DNA of 64,000 bases from Vreelandella jeotgali Hwa (GCF_000334215.1 NZ_AMQY01000011.1:372001-436000), one strand, 5' to 3'; counted from the stretch's first letter, positions 22,000 to 31,110 are shown. Notes: generated by a model not told the origin, from the sequence alone. Made by a program: numbers and translations.

Positions 22000-23405
22000 G
22001 TCAGTTTATCTCCGATCAGCCAGTCGATGGCGGCATCCATGCGGATATGCGGCAGCGCCCCGGTGGTCCCGGGGAGCGGGCGAAAATTGGCAAAATCAAA
22101 GCCCTGGCGCTGCCAGAAGGCGGCATCCGGCAGGCTGGCGGGAACGTCGCCGGGATAGACCAGAGTTTCCTCGCCTTCCAGGTCGGTGCCGCGCAGCGCC
22201 GGCAGCCGTTCTCTGCCCTGGCGCACTTCCCGGGTCCGGGTGGCACGAATTGCCGCCAGCGACATGGCCTTGACCGGCACGTTGGCAAAGCGCAAGTCCT
22301 TCAGCGGCTCCTTGAGCATGGTATTGAGCAGCGCCACCAGGTTGTCGTGCTGCTCGGGGGTGACATGGTCGGCCTTGGTGGCGGCCACGGCCAGGCGGTC
22401 AATACGCGGCGCAAGGAGCCGGTTGAGCAGATGGCGGTTGCCGTAGCTGAAACTCTGCATCAGTTCGCCCAGGGCGCGGGACAGGTCTTCAAAGCGTTCC
22501 GGGCCGGCGTTCAGGGCGCCCAGCACATCCACCAGGATAATCTGCCGGTCGAAGCGGCGGAAATGGTCGCGGTAGAAGGGCTGCACTACCTGTTTCTGAT
22601 AGTAGCGAAAGCGCGCGGCCAGGGTGGCATAGACGCTGTTGTCGGGCAGGGCTTCGAGCGCTTCCCGCGGCTGGTCAAGGTACGGCAGGGGGAAAAACTG
22701 CAGCACCGGGGCGCCTTCCAGCTCGCCGGGGAGCAAAAACCGCCCCGGCTGCAGGTGCGAAAAGCCCAGCTGCCTGGCTCGCTTGAGGCCGGCCGCGTAG
22801 GCCTCGGCCAGCTCGGCAAGTACGGCTTCGCTGGCTTCTTCAGCCGGGTCCAGCGCCTCGGCGGCGGCCAGCCACTCGCTAAAGATCGCCTGGCGCTGCT
22901 CGCCGCGGGCATACGGGCGGCTTTGGCACCACTGATAATAGTCCTGATCCAGCAGCGGCAGATCCAGCAGCCATTCGCCGGGGTAGTCGAACAGGTCCAG
23001 CGTCAGGTGCGAGACAGACGTACGCAGCCAGCCGCCGCGCGCCGGGCGATAGCGCAGCGCCAGGCGCAGCTCGCTGATACCGCGAGTGGGTTCGGGCCAG
23101 CGCGGGGGCGTATCGCTCAGCGCCTGCATGGCCGGGTCGTAGGGAAAGCGCGGTACGCCCAGGTCCGGCTGATTCAGGCGTTGTGCGCCCAGCAGGCGGC
23201 CGTCCCGGGCCGCCGGCAGCAGATCCAGGCGGGCTTCCACGCCGGCGTGGCGAAGCTGGTTGACCAGCGAGGTCAGAAACGCCGTCTTGCCGGCCCGGGA
23301 CAGGCCGGTGACGGCCAGACGCAGCTGGCGGTCACGGCCGCGCTCCAGCAGGTTGCCGAGTTCGCGACTCAGCGCTCCAGGCGTGGTAGGCGTAGGCATG
23401 GCCAT
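21996..23405 (-). CDS. ycjX: YcjX-family P-loop NTPase
   Basis: Member of the YcjX/DUF463 family of stress-linked GTPase-like proteins, which in Escherichia is part of the phage-shock regulon. A Walker A motif, TGLSRAGKTAFLTSL, lies near residue 35, and an IILVDVLGALNAG strand with acidic residue follows later. The length of 469 residues is normal for the family. The start is uncertain between two ATGs two codons apart (23405 and 23399); the frame extends further upstream into the preceding small gene. It is translationally coupled to ycjF. Confidence 0.88.
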   Translation of the reverse strand: MAMPTPTTPGALSRELGNLLERGRDRQLRLAVTGLSRAGKTAFLTSLVNQLRHAGVEARLDLLPAARDGRLLGAQRLNQPDLGVPRFPYDPAMQALSDTPPRWPEPTRGISELRLALRYRPARGGWLRTSVSHLTLDLFDYPGEWLLDLPLLDQDYYQWCQSRPYARGEQRQAIFSEWLAAAEALDPAEEASEAVLAELAEAYAAGLKRARQLGFSHLQPGRFLLPGELEGAPVLQFFPLPYLDQPREALEALPDNSVYATLAARFRYYQKQVVQPFYRDHFRRFDRQIILVDVLGALNAGPERFEDLSRALGELMQSFSYGNRHLLNRLLAPRIDRLAVAATKADHVTPEQHDNLVALLNTMLKEPLKDLRFANVPVKAMSLAAIRATRTREVRQGRERLPALRGTDLEGEETLVYPGDVPASLPDAAFWQRQGFDFANFRPLPGTTGALPHIRMDAAIDWLIGDKLT

Positions 23406-23409
23406 GAAG

Positions 23410-23607
23410 TCAGCCGCCCTGTGCCAGCCCGGCCACCAGCTGCCAGGAGATCGGCAGCGTGGCGATGACAAAGCCCAGCGTGGTAATGCTGTAGCCCGGC
23501 CAGCGGCGGGGGGAGCGCTGTGCCAGCATCAGGCCGCCCACGCCCATGACCATGCCGACGATATTGAAAACCATGGAAAACGCCTCGAACCAGAGCGATA
23601 CGTTCAT
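23410..23607 (-). CDS. Small two-helix membrane protein
   Basis: Encodes 65 residues with two hydrophobic segments (SMVFNIVGMVMGVGGLMLA and SITTLGFVIATLPISWQLV) joined by a short basic loop (QRSPRRWPG). No family recognised. GGAGACA precedes the ATG at suitable spacing. It ends four bases before the ycjX start, so it is likely the first gene of a ycjXF transcript. A function as a small membrane partner of YcjX/YcjF is inference from position only. Confidence 0.65.
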   Translation of the reverse strand: MNVSLWFEAFSMVFNIVGMVMGVGGLMLAQRSPRRWPGYSITTLGFVIATLPISWQLVAGLAQGG

Positions 23608-23648
23608 GCGGTGTGTCTCCAGCAGTTGGCCGTGTGTTGATCGCAGAG

Positions 23649-23683
23649 GCGGCACGCGGGTATCCGGGCTGCCCGCGTGCCGC
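23649..23683 (-). terminator. Hairpin after the mutarotase gene
   Basis: GCGGCACGCGGG and CCCGCGTGCCGC form a 12-pair stem around an 11-base loop, 54 bases past the mutarotase stop. No T run follows on either strand, so it may attenuate or protect rather than terminate. Confidence 0.5.
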
Positions 23684-23736
23684 GATGCAGTGTAACAGGG
23701 CCCGGCGTGTTGCTGTGGGGCAGTTGGCCGGCTGTT

Positions 23737-24609
23737 TCAGGCTCGGCTGAGCGTTGTGCCCAGCAGGTGGCGCGCGCCGGGCACCAGCCAGACCGGGTCG
23801 AGCCGGGTGTTGGCCGACTCCACGCAGATAAAGTTTCGCACGGCGCTGTCGTGGGTATCGTCAAGCGTGGCGGTGCCCGGGTGCCAGACGACGGTGGAAT
23901 CGCTCTGGTACTTGGCGACGTTGAGCCGGCGCCGGCCATCGTCCACGACCACAGCGGCGTTGCTGTGGTAGAGGCGGTCAAGCGGCCCGCGTACGGCGAG
24001 AGTGCCCTGCTGTTCGCTTTCGGCAAAATCCCGGCGTTTATCCAGATAGCGAGCGCCCGCCAGGCCTTCGAGTTGGCAGGCAAAGGCATCGTCAACGGCC
24101 AGGTAGCTGTGCAGCGCGGCGCTGGTCTTGACCGGTGCATCGCCGGCGTTTTCGCTGATCAGCTCGACGTTCAGCCGCCGGGCATTGGCCTGGATGACAA
24201 GGCGGACGTTCAGCTGGCTGTGCAGGCGCTCCTCGGGAGACAGGTGCACCTCGATACCTTCCTCGTGTTCGTCCACGGCATCGAGCCGCCAGAGGGCCAG
24301 CCGCGCATGGCCGTGAAACGGCCCCTGACGGTTGGGGCTTTCATCGGCATAGCGCTCATCGCCGAACCACGGCCAGCACAGCGGGATGCCGCCGCGCAGT
24401 GTCGCCGGTGCTTCAGCGGGGGTCGGCGTCAGCCAGAGCCAGGGCGACTCGCCTGACGGCTGAAAGTGCACGACCTGGGCGCCGGTCAGCGCGATGGCCA
24501 GCTGCCCCCATGCCTGATGGAACAGCACCATTTCGCGCCCCTGCCAGGTCAGGGTTTGCTGGCCGTCGGTAGCGTCAAGCCGCTGGCGAAGCGAGTCGGG
24601 AATCATCAA
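23737..24609 (-). CDS. yeaD: D-hexose-6-phosphate mutarotase (YeaD family)
   Basis: Aldose-1-epimerase-fold enzyme expected to interconvert the alpha and beta anomers of glucose 6-phosphate. The length is 290 residues. Family features include GGIPLCWPWFGD with FHGHARL after it, a HSYLAVDD segment with the catalytic His/Asp region, and ESANTRLDPVWLVPGA near the end. It is monocistronic or the head of the ycjXF-rnb run; the hairpin after it suggests partial separation. Confidence 0.88.
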   Translation of the reverse strand: MMIPDSLRQRLDATDGQQTLTWQGREMVLFHQAWGQLAIALTGAQVVHFQPSGESPWLWLTPTPAEAPATLRGGIPLCWPWFGDERYADESPNRQGPFHGHARLALWRLDAVDEHEEGIEVHLSPEERLHSQLNVRLVIQANARRLNVELISENAGDAPVKTSAALHSYLAVDDAFACQLEGLAGARYLDKRRDFAESEQQGTLAVRGPLDRLYHSNAAVVVDDGRRRLNVAKYQSDSTVVWHPGTATLDDTHDSAVRNFICVESANTRLDPVWLVPGARHLLGTTLSRA

Positions 24610-24757
24610 AGCGTCCTGATGGATAAACGAATGGAAAAAACAGGTTGGCTGTTATCATGGTAAAACAAACACGATGCGTGTTCACCTTGCCGAGACCCGG
24701 CCCGGAAGGAGCCGGATTCGTCGCGGCGACACAACAGCAAGACAGACAGGAGGAAAT

Positions 24758-24994
24758 ATGGGTTTTATTGCCTGGTTGATTATCGGCGGTCTGGCCGGCT
24801 GGATTTCCGGTAACCTGATGCGCGGCGGCGGCTTTGGACTTATCGCCAACGTGGGCGTGGGCATCGTCGGCGCGGTGATCGGCGGTTTCCTGTTTGGCCT
24901 GGTGGGGCTTCATGCCGGGGGCTTTATCGGCTCGCTGGTAACGGCGGTTGCCGGGTCGGCGGTGCTGCTCTGGGTGGTCAGCAAAATACGCTAG
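24758..24994 (+). CDS. GlsB/YeaQ/YmgE-family small membrane protein
   Basis: Encodes a 78-residue, very hydrophobic, Gly-rich protein with three predicted membrane helices (FIAWLIIGGLAGWISGNLM, GVGIVGAVIGGFLFGLVG, GGFIGSLVTAVAGSAVLLW). This is the transglycosylase-associated or general-stress family. The ATG at 24758 has an ideal GGAGG five bases upstream; the frame extends 28 codons earlier without support. It is often stress-induced in other bacteria; the molecular role is unknown. Confidence 0.9.
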   Translation: MGFIAWLIIGGLAGWISGNLMRGGGFGLIANVGVGIVGAVIGGFLFGLVGLHAGGFIGSLVTAVAGSAVLLWVVSKIR

Positions 24995-25105
24995 CGACGC
25001 CTCGACGACCGCGCCCGAGGTGGCGGCGGGGGTCCCGTTTCTTCGGGCGGCCCGTTACAATAAGCGCCTTTTTGCCGTGCCTTGCGGGTTTAACAGGGGA
25101 ATCTT

Positions 25106-27091
25106 TTGCTCAACGCGTTACATAGCTGGCAGCAACACCAGCGGCACCTGCTGGCTATCGACGAGACCGACTCGCCCTGGCCCGACAGCCGCTCGGACGC
25201 CGCCGCCTGGCTGGCCGAGGCGTGGCAGATAACATCGCGCGAGACGCTGATTGACGCCATGCTGTGGCTGGCCGCGCAGGGCGAGCGTTACCACTGGGAT
25301 ACCTGCGCCGCCGAGCTCGGCGCCCTGAACGTGGCCCGGCGTCAGCGACGGGTAGAAGAGCTGGCGGCCCAGGGCGCGCCGTTTATCGGAATGATACAGC
25401 GCTGGGTAGCCACCGATGCGCCGCTGGAATGGGCCGCGTGGGACTGGCTGCGGCTGGCCGAGCTGGCCTGGTCGGGCGCTTGCTGCGGCTACCTTGAGGC
25501 CGCCGAGTCCGACGACTTTGCCGCCCATGCCGCCGAACTCCTGCAACACCGCTACGCCGGCTGGGCCGACGTGCTCAAGGCTTACCGCCGGGGGATGAGC
25601 CTGGCCGGCGGGATGGATTACCGCGACGAAGGCGCGGCCGGGTCAGCGCAGGCGCCGGGCGATGCCTGGCAGCCATCCCATGCCTGGCAAGCGCAGCTCA
25701 TGGCGCTGTCCGAACCGACCTGCCGCGACGCCTCGCGCGCTCGCCTGCGGGCGTATCGCAACACGCCACGGCACTGGCTGCAGGCGATTGCCGGCGTGCG
25801 TGACCCGCAGCTGATGCAGCGTCAGCGCGACCCGCAGGCGCCGCTGCCCGAAGCCAAGCGCCTCGAGGCCGAGCGCTATCTGGAAAACGAGCTGGATGTG
25901 CATGCCGAAGAAGGCGCCGAGGCGCTGACGCGTTACTGGCTGCCGGCCGAGGCGCACCATCTCAACCAGATGGCCGCCGACGCCGCGCACGGCTTTCAGG
26001 CTCCGTCGCAAACCGCTATGGGGTCTCCGGCCCGCGAGGCGCTGGTGCAGCGTGGCTGGCTCAGGCAGGCCAGCCGCCACGCCGCGACCATCCGGATGGC
26101 GGAAAAATTTGCCTTTTACGTCCAGGCGGCCGTGGATAGCCGGCGCTTTGATGACGCCGCGCTGGTGTCGCTGGCCGAAGCATTGAAAAGCTGCCTGTGC
26201 CATTTTTATGCCACACCGACCCGGCTGCTCGACGCCTGGCTGGCCTGGGCGCGCTGCCTCTCGGAGCCCGATGACGTATCGCTGACAGGGGATATTGCCT
26301 GGCACCGGAACGATCCCGGCAGCGTATTTCACTGGCTGGACTGGCAGCCCGGCCGCTGGCGCGAGCCCGACGGGCGGCCTTCGCTGCGCGATTTTACCGC
26401 GATGGCGCTGGTCGGGCCGTTGAACAGCCCCGCCTGGCGCCAGCCGCGGCCGGAAGGCGCCCGGGAGCGTGAGACCATTCGTCAGTGGCTCGAAAGTCAT
26501 TATCAGCTCCACGACGCCCGGGAGCTGAGCGGGTTTATCGACGACATGCTCGAAGCCGGCGACCGCCAGGACTACCAGATCAATTATGCGCCCTATACGC
26601 TCAACCGCCGGCGGCTGGACGAAGAAATTGCCATCCTGCAAACCGGCGACAGCCCCGTCGAAGAGCGTAACCATCGGCTGCGGCTGGAACGCGTGCGTGA
26701 CAATGAAGACGGCTGCAACGACATCGACATGGCGGCGTGGGATATTGCCCAGGCGGTGGATCTGGCCATCGCCGGTCGCGAGCTCGACTGGCTGAGCCCG
26801 TCGCGGCTGGCGCAGGTGCTTGAGCGCGCCCATGCGCTTGCTGCAACGCACTATGCTGGCTGGCAGGCGTATGCCGAGGGCCTGTATGCCGGGTTTTCAT
26901 TCGGCATGGGGGAAACCGACGAGCGTCAGCAGTTTCTGGCCGGGCTGCGCCAGGCGCTGGTGGCCTGGCGTTGCGGTGCCCCGGTGCTGGCGGGTAGCTG
27001 GGCAAGCCTGGATTTTCCCGGCAGCCGGCCGCGGCATTGTGTGCCGCTGCATGTTGATACGCTGCCCGGTGACAGGTTGACGCTGCATTGA
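25106..27091 (+). CDS. Large protein with two DUF1266-like units
   Basis: No function is known. I recognise two divergent copies of a DUF1266-like unit, at about residues 28-190 and 452-620. Each begins with a Trp/helix segment (AEAWQITSRETLIDAMLWLA, then a second LESHYQLHDARELSGF) and ends with an AAWD motif, then a YAGW motif and a Gly-rich tail (YAGWADVLKAYRRGMSLAGG; YAGWQAYAEGLYAGFSFGMG). The middle 250 residues are helical, Arg/Ala-rich and unassigned. Start codon is TTG, with AGGGGAA five bases upstream. The protein is 661 residues with no signal peptide or membrane segment, so probably cytoplasmic. Confidence 0.75.
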   Translation: MLNALHSWQQHQRHLLAIDETDSPWPDSRSDAAAWLAEAWQITSRETLIDAMLWLAAQGERYHWDTCAAELGALNVARRQRRVEELAAQGAPFIGMIQRWVATDAPLEWAAWDWLRLAELAWSGACCGYLEAAESDDFAAHAAELLQHRYAGWADVLKAYRRGMSLAGGMDYRDEGAAGSAQAPGDAWQPSHAWQAQLMALSEPTCRDASRARLRAYRNTPRHWLQAIAGVRDPQLMQRQRDPQAPLPEAKRLEAERYLENELDVHAEEGAEALTRYWLPAEAHHLNQMAADAAHGFQAPSQTAMGSPAREALVQRGWLRQASRHAATIRMAEKFAFYVQAAVDSRRFDDAALVSLAEALKSCLCHFYATPTRLLDAWLAWARCLSEPDDVSLTGDIAWHRNDPGSVFHWLDWQPGRWREPDGRPSLRDFTAMALVGPLNSPAWRQPRPEGARERETIRQWLESHYQLHDARELSGFIDDMLEAGDRQDYQINYAPYTLNRRRLDEEIAILQTGDSPVEERNHRLRLERVRDNEDGCNDIDMAAWDIAQAVDLAIAGRELDWLSPSRLAQVLERAHALAATHYAGWQAYAEGLYAGFSFGMGETDERQQFLAGLRQALVAWRCGAPVLAGSWASLDFPGSRPRHCVPLHVDTLPGDRLTLH

Positions 27092-27257
27092 GCCTCGCCA
27101 GCTATCGAAGCTATCGCTTATACTGCGACGGCGCGTTTATTTCGTACACGGCCGTATCCCGCTGAGCCGTGTTTCCGCTTTCCGTGTGTCAGGTACGATC
27201 CGGCGGCCCGGCCGGCTGCGCCCGCGACGTCCTGCACCGCTTGACGAGGTCCTGGGT

Positions 27258-27908
27258 ATGACTGTTGCTGGCGTGCCGCCCCGCATGCTGTTGCCGGGCA
27301 TCCGTGAAACCGGTGCCCTGGCGCTGATTCTCCTGCTGGCGGGCTGCGCCGGGAGTCCTCGGCACGCCGACGATGCCGCGTCGGATAGCGGCTTTACCCA
27401 CTCGCTGCCGGGGGTATCCCACAGCGGTGGCGCGATGATGTCGCCGGCGGATAACCCTCTGACTGACCTGTCGCGGTTCAAGACTCCCGAGCCGGCGGTG
27501 ATCCGCGAGGCGCTGCTCGAAGAGCACGAGCGCTGGTCGGGCACTCCCTATCGGCTGGGCGGCACAACCCGGCGTGGCGTCGACTGCTCGGCGCTGGTGC
27601 AGAATGTGTACGACGATTCCTTCGAGATCAGCCTGCCCCGCACCACGCGCGGGCAGGTGAAAAAAGGCCACGCGATTGATCGCCGGCAGCTGCGCGCCGG
27701 TGACCTGGTGTTTTTCCGTCCGCCAGGCAGCCGACACGTGGGCATCTATGTGAAGGACGGCTATTTCCTGCATGCTTCCACCTCCAAAGGGGTGATCATG
27801 TCGCGGCTGGATAATACCTACTGGCAGCGCTATTACTGGCAGTCCCGCCGCCCGCTGGAACAGCGCCAGATGGCGCAGCTGAATCGTGTTTTGTCACCGG
27901 AGCGGTAG
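27258..27908 (+). CDS. NlpC/P60-family lipoprotein, probable peptidoglycan endopeptidase
   Basis: Predicted MepS/Spr-like murein DD- or LD-endopeptidase anchored in the outer membrane. The lipobox is LLAGC (Cys30). After a 60-residue linker comes the NlpC/P60 domain with the catalytic Cys in GVDCSALVQ (Cys110), His in SRHVGIYV (His160) and a further His in FLHAST (His172). I start at ATG 27258, where ACGAGG lies eight bases upstream; a 24-codon upstream extension would bury the signal peptide. Followed six bases later by the MFS gene. Confidence 0.88.
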   Translation: MTVAGVPPRMLLPGIRETGALALILLLAGCAGSPRHADDAASDSGFTHSLPGVSHSGGAMMSPADNPLTDLSRFKTPEPAVIREALLEEHERWSGTPYRLGGTTRRGVDCSALVQNVYDDSFEISLPRTTRGQVKKGHAIDRRQLRAGDLVFFRPPGSRHVGIYVKDGYFLHASTSKGVIMSRLDNTYWQRYYWQSRRPLEQRQMAQLNRVLSPER

Positions 27909-27914
27909 GTTCCC

Positions 27915-29108
27915 GTGGCGATAGCGCTCAAGACCCGCGCCTGGTGGCGTGCGACCCTGGCGATGTGCCTGGGCTCGTTCCTGGTGTTTATCAATCTTTA
28001 CGTGCCTCAGCCGCTGCTGCCCGAGCTGCAGGATACATACGGTGTGTCGACGCTGGCCGTCAGCTTTGTGATGTCGGCAGCGACGCTGTCGCTGGCCGGC
28101 GCGCTGCTGGTGTTCGGCCCGCTGTCCGATGCGATCGGGCGCCAGGGCATCATGCGCTATAGCCTGCTGTTGGCGGGCAGTCTGTCGCTGCTGCTGGCGC
28201 TGGCGCCCAACTTTCCCGCGTTGTTGACGCTCAGGCTGGCTCAGGGGTTTGTCCTCGGCGGGCTGCCCGCGGTGGCCATCGCCTGGATGGGTGACGAGTT
28301 CGATAAACGCGCGCTGGTGGGGGCCGTGGGGCTGTACATCGGCGCCAATTCGCTGGGCGGGATCAGCGGCCGGGTTGTCGGCGGCATCGTCGCGGATATG
28401 GGCGGCGCGTCCGCGGCGTTCACGACCGTGGGCCTGATGACGCTGGCCGGCACCGTGCTGTTCTGGCGCCTGTTGCCGCCCAGCCGGGCGTTTACGCCCC
28501 GGCCGTTTCACCTGGCGACGGCGGCCGCCGATCTGTACGGGCATTTGCGCACGCCGGCGCTACTGGGCGCCTATGCCCTGGGCGGCATTAATTTCATGGT
28601 GTTTATCAACCAGTACAGCTACATCACCTTTCGCCTGGCGAATGCGCCCTACCAGCTGGCGGCGAGCAGCCTGGGGCTGATTTTTCTCACCTATCTGAGC
28701 GGCACCCTGGGATCGATGTTATCCGGTCGGCTGGCCGCGCGGCTGTCGGTGGCGCGCTGCATGATACTCGGGGTGTTTATTCTGATGGCGGGCACGGCGA
28801 TCACCCGCGCCGATTCGCTTGCGCTGATTGTGCTCGGGCTGACGATCAACGCCTTTGGTTTTTTCCTTGCGCATTCGCTGGCATCCAGCTGGGTCGGGCG
28901 CAACGCCCAGCGCGCACGCGGCAGCGCTTCGGCGCTTTACCTGGTGTTTTATTACAGCGGCGCGAGTCTCGGCGGGTTCTGGCTGGAGCCTTTCTGGCTT
29001 TGGGACGGCTGGGCGGGCGTCACCTGGGCGTCCTGGGTGCTTTTCGGAGTGACGCTGGCCATTGCGGTCTGGCTGCGTCGGGTAGAGCGCCGGCAGCAGG
29101 CCGAGTGA
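27915..29108 (+). CDS. MFS transporter (YnfM-like)
   Basis: Major facilitator superfamily permease of 397 residues with 12 predicted membrane helices. The N-terminal segment FINLYVPQPLLPELQ and the loop 2-3 motif GPLSDAIGRQGIM are typical of the drug/arabinose-efflux-like MFS branch. The substrate cannot be read from sequence. Start is GTG at 27915, six bases after the NlpC/P60 gene, so the two may be cotranscribed. A bidirectional terminator follows. Confidence 0.85.
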   Translation: MAIALKTRAWWRATLAMCLGSFLVFINLYVPQPLLPELQDTYGVSTLAVSFVMSAATLSLAGALLVFGPLSDAIGRQGIMRYSLLLAGSLSLLLALAPNFPALLTLRLAQGFVLGGLPAVAIAWMGDEFDKRALVGAVGLYIGANSLGGISGRVVGGIVADMGGASAAFTTVGLMTLAGTVLFWRLLPPSRAFTPRPFHLATAAADLYGHLRTPALLGAYALGGINFMVFINQYSYITFRLANAPYQLAASSLGLIFLTYLSGTLGSMLSGRLAARLSVARCMILGVFILMAGTAITRADSLALIVLGLTINAFGFFLAHSLASSWVGRNAQRARGSASALYLVFYYSGASLGGFWLEPFWLWDGWAGVTWASWVLFGVTLAIAVWLRRVERRQQAE

Positions 29109-29150
29109 AGTAGAATGCGGGTTGCTCCCCTTGGCTAGCCGACAGACATA

Positions 29151-29180
29151 AAAAAAGCGGCTCCTTGCGGAGCCGCTTTT
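29151..29180. terminator. Bidirectional terminator between MFS and slyD-type gene
   Basis: GCGGCTCC and GGAGCCGC form an eight-pair stem around TTGC. It is preceded by six A and followed by four T, so it can end transcription from both convergent genes. Confidence 0.88.
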
Positions 29181-29245
29181 ATCATCCGGCGCGATGCCGG
29201 TGATCGAGCGAGATCATGGCCTCGCAAGAGTAAAGCCGGGCGAGC

Positions 29246-29740
29246 TTACTGCTCGGCGCCGCCTTCGTCTTCGCTGCCGTCGTGAACGTGGCCGTGCTCG
29301 ATCTCTTCGGCGCTGGCTTCGCGGACTTCGGCGATTTCCACGTCAAAGGTCAGCTGCTGGCCGGCCAGCGGATGGTTGCCGTCAACAACCACGGTATCCC
29401 CCTCGACCTTCTTGACCGTGACCATCAGCGGGCCGCCTTCGGTCTGCGCCTGGAACTGCATGCCCGGCTCCACGCTTTCAACGCCCTGGAAGGCGTCGCG
29501 CGGAACTTCCTGCATGAGCTGTTCCTGAACCTCACCGTAGCCGTCTTCCGGCGATACGTTGACGTTGAGCTTGTCACCCGCCGAACGGCCCTCAAGCTCT
29601 TTTTCCAGCCCGGGGATGATATTACCGCCACCGTGCAGATAGGTAAGCGGCTCGCGGCCTTCGGAGCTGTCCAGCACTTCACCTGAATCGTTGGTCAGGG
29701 TGTAGTGAAACGCGACGACCGAGTTTTGCGCAATTTGCAT
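29246..29740 (-). CDS. FKBP-type peptidyl-prolyl isomerase, SlyD-like
   Basis: Cytoplasmic prolyl isomerase and chaperone of the SlyD class, 164 residues. The N-terminal FKBP half-domain (VVAFHYTLTNDSGEVLDSS, then YLHGGGNIIPGLEKEL) is split by the inserted IF chaperone domain (SPEDGYGEVQEQL to VVDGNHPLAGQQLTFDV). It lacks the long His/Cys-rich nickel-binding tail of enteric SlyD and ends in a short acidic tail with two His. The start at MQIAQNSV matches the family; the longer frame runs 67 codons upstream without homology. Confidence 0.9.
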   Translation of the reverse strand: MQIAQNSVVAFHYTLTNDSGEVLDSSEGREPLTYLHGGGNIIPGLEKELEGRSAGDKLNVNVSPEDGYGEVQEQLMQEVPRDAFQGVESVEPGMQFQAQTEGGPLMVTVKKVEGDTVVVDGNHPLAGQQLTFDVEIAEVREASAEEIEHGHVHDGSEDEGGAEQ

Positions 29741-30094
29741 GGAGGAACCTTTCGGTGAGTGCATTAAGTCGAATCGTGACAGCGGATGGTAACCCGGGAT
29801 CGGGGCGGATGTCAGGGGTGGCGGGCATTTTCCTTGCCCTGAATCATGTCTCAATACCATGGCGCTATTGCGCCACCGGTGGACCAAAGCTACCCTAGCG
29901 CCACTCCATTCATGGCTGCTGCGGGTGCTCCCGTGGGGCATTAACGTGAGTTTTCGTCAGGCGACAGCAACCCGGTTTCGGCATGGTGTTGTATCGCTGG
30001 CGCATGATGATTTTCCTGGCCGTCGTGCCACGCTCGGCCCGTGGTCGGCGCCGGCCTTTTTGACAATCGACCGACTATCTTCTGGAGCCTGTCC
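29741..30094. other. Gap between slyD-type gene and small membrane gene
   Basis: No convincing gene. It holds the divergent control region for two genes and a small hairpin (TGGCGC/GCGCCA, 29860-29875). Open frames here have no ribosome site or recognisable similarity. Confidence 0.45.
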
Positions 30095-30373
30095 ATGACG
30101 ACTTTTGTGATCTGGGTTATCGCCTTTGCGGTGATTTTCTATCTGTCCAACAAGCGCTGGAACAAGGGGGTCAGCCAGGGCATCGACAAGATGCTCACGG
30201 CGATGCTCAAAAGCCACGGCAACAACCGCTATATCTGGGTGGCAGCGATTGCCGTGCTGGGCGCAACGGCGCTGGTACGCCCGGTTGATGTGCTCTTCGT
30301 CGTGCTGTTGCTGGCGATTATCGCGCTGATCGTGATCAAGGCCGCCAGCCTGGCCGGCAGCTGGATGTCGTAA
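30095..30373 (+). CDS. Small hypothetical membrane protein
   Basis: Encodes 92 residues with one N-terminal membrane helix (FVIWVIAFAVIFYLSN), a basic segment of 30 residues, and a C-terminal hydrophobic pair (YIWVAAIAVLGATALV, VLFVVLLLAIIALIVI). No family recognised. TCTGGAG is seven bases before the ATG. It stands alone, followed by a bidirectional terminator. Confidence 0.65.
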   Translation: MTTFVIWVIAFAVIFYLSNKRWNKGVSQGIDKMLTAMLKSHGNNRYIWVAAIAVLGATALVRPVDVLFVVLLLAIIALIVIKAASLAGSWMS

Positions 30374-30431
30374 GCGCGATATCCCTGACGACGCGCCGTC
30401 TGGCGCGTCCACCGTTGCAAGTGCCCGATAT

Positions 30432-30461
30432 AAAACACCGGCCTTTCATGGCCGGTGTTTT
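30432..30461. terminator. Bidirectional terminator
   Basis: AAAACACCGGCC and GGCCGGTGTTTT form a 12-base inverted repeat around TTTCAT, with A and T runs built into the arms. It separates two convergent genes. Confidence 0.85.
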
Positions 30462-30490
30462 GGTATCGGGCTGTTTTTTTGTTGCCGCCC

Positions 30491-30958
30491 TCAGTAGGGC
30501 GCGACGCTGACGTTGGAGCCGGTGCCGATCAGACGAACCCGGTCGCCGGCCTGAAAGCGGCGGTCGGCTTTTTGCACGACTACCAGGTCCTTGCCGTTTT
30601 CGGTACGCACTTCCAGCTCGACGGCGTCGATCAGGTTGGCGTTGTCTTCAACTTTCGTGCCCGCCATGGCGCCGCCGATGGCGCCCGCCGCGGTGGCAAT
30701 TTTCCTGCCGCTGCCGCCGCCGACCTGGTTACCCAGTACGCCGCCGATCAGCGCGCCGGTGCCGCCGCCCAGCAGCCCGCCGGTGCGGCTGTCGGCCTGA
30801 ATTTTGGTGGGGCGTACGGATACGAGGGTGCCATAAGTGACGTTCTGCGCGGACTTGGTTTGCTGGTCGCTGTAAACATCACCGGAATAGGGTGAGGTAT
30901 TGGTACAGCCGGCAAGCGTCAGCAGGCTCATGGCCGCAATGGGAAGCAGATGTTTCAT
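30491..30958 (-). CDS. Glycine-zipper 2TM lipoprotein (SlyB-like)
   Basis: Outer-membrane lipoprotein of the SlyB/Pcp type. The lipobox is LAGC (Cys18). A Gly-zipper segment at about residues 60-100 (GGLLGGGTGALIGGVLG, then AAGAIGGAMAGT) is expected to form a membrane-inserting hairpin. The C-terminal part is a small beta domain (RFQAGDRVRLIGTG). The start at MKHLLPIAAM has GGAGATCC upstream; a 50-codon extension is unsupported. SlyB-type proteins support outer-membrane integrity under stress; that role is by family analogy. Confidence 0.87.
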   Translation of the reverse strand: MKHLLPIAAMSLLTLAGCTNTSPYSGDVYSDQQTKSAQNVTYGTLVSVRPTKIQADSRTGGLLGGGTGALIGGVLGNQVGGGSGRKIATAAGAIGGAMAGTKVEDNANLIDAVELEVRTENGKDLVVVQKADRRFQAGDRVRLIGTGSNVSVAPY

Positions 30959-31110
30959 ACTGGATCTCCGGACAAATGTTGGGCTGTGCCCCGTCAGATT
31001 AGCATATTCATGCCGGCCGGGCCTCGACAGGCGCGCTTTTGGCACGTCGAGACATGGCACGACAGGGGCGTAAAAGGGGCGCAGGCGGGCATTAAACCAG
31101 ACAAACATGC

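Noticed and set aside
27152..27196. Possible 15-bp triple repeat (CCGTRT starts) upstream of the NlpC/P60 gene
   Set aside because: Similarity holds only over about eight bases per unit and needs an indel; too weak to count with the clear arrays.
30059..30064. TTGACA before the 92-residue membrane gene
   Set aside because: A -10 at correct spacing would fall on the ribosome site, so it cannot serve this gene.
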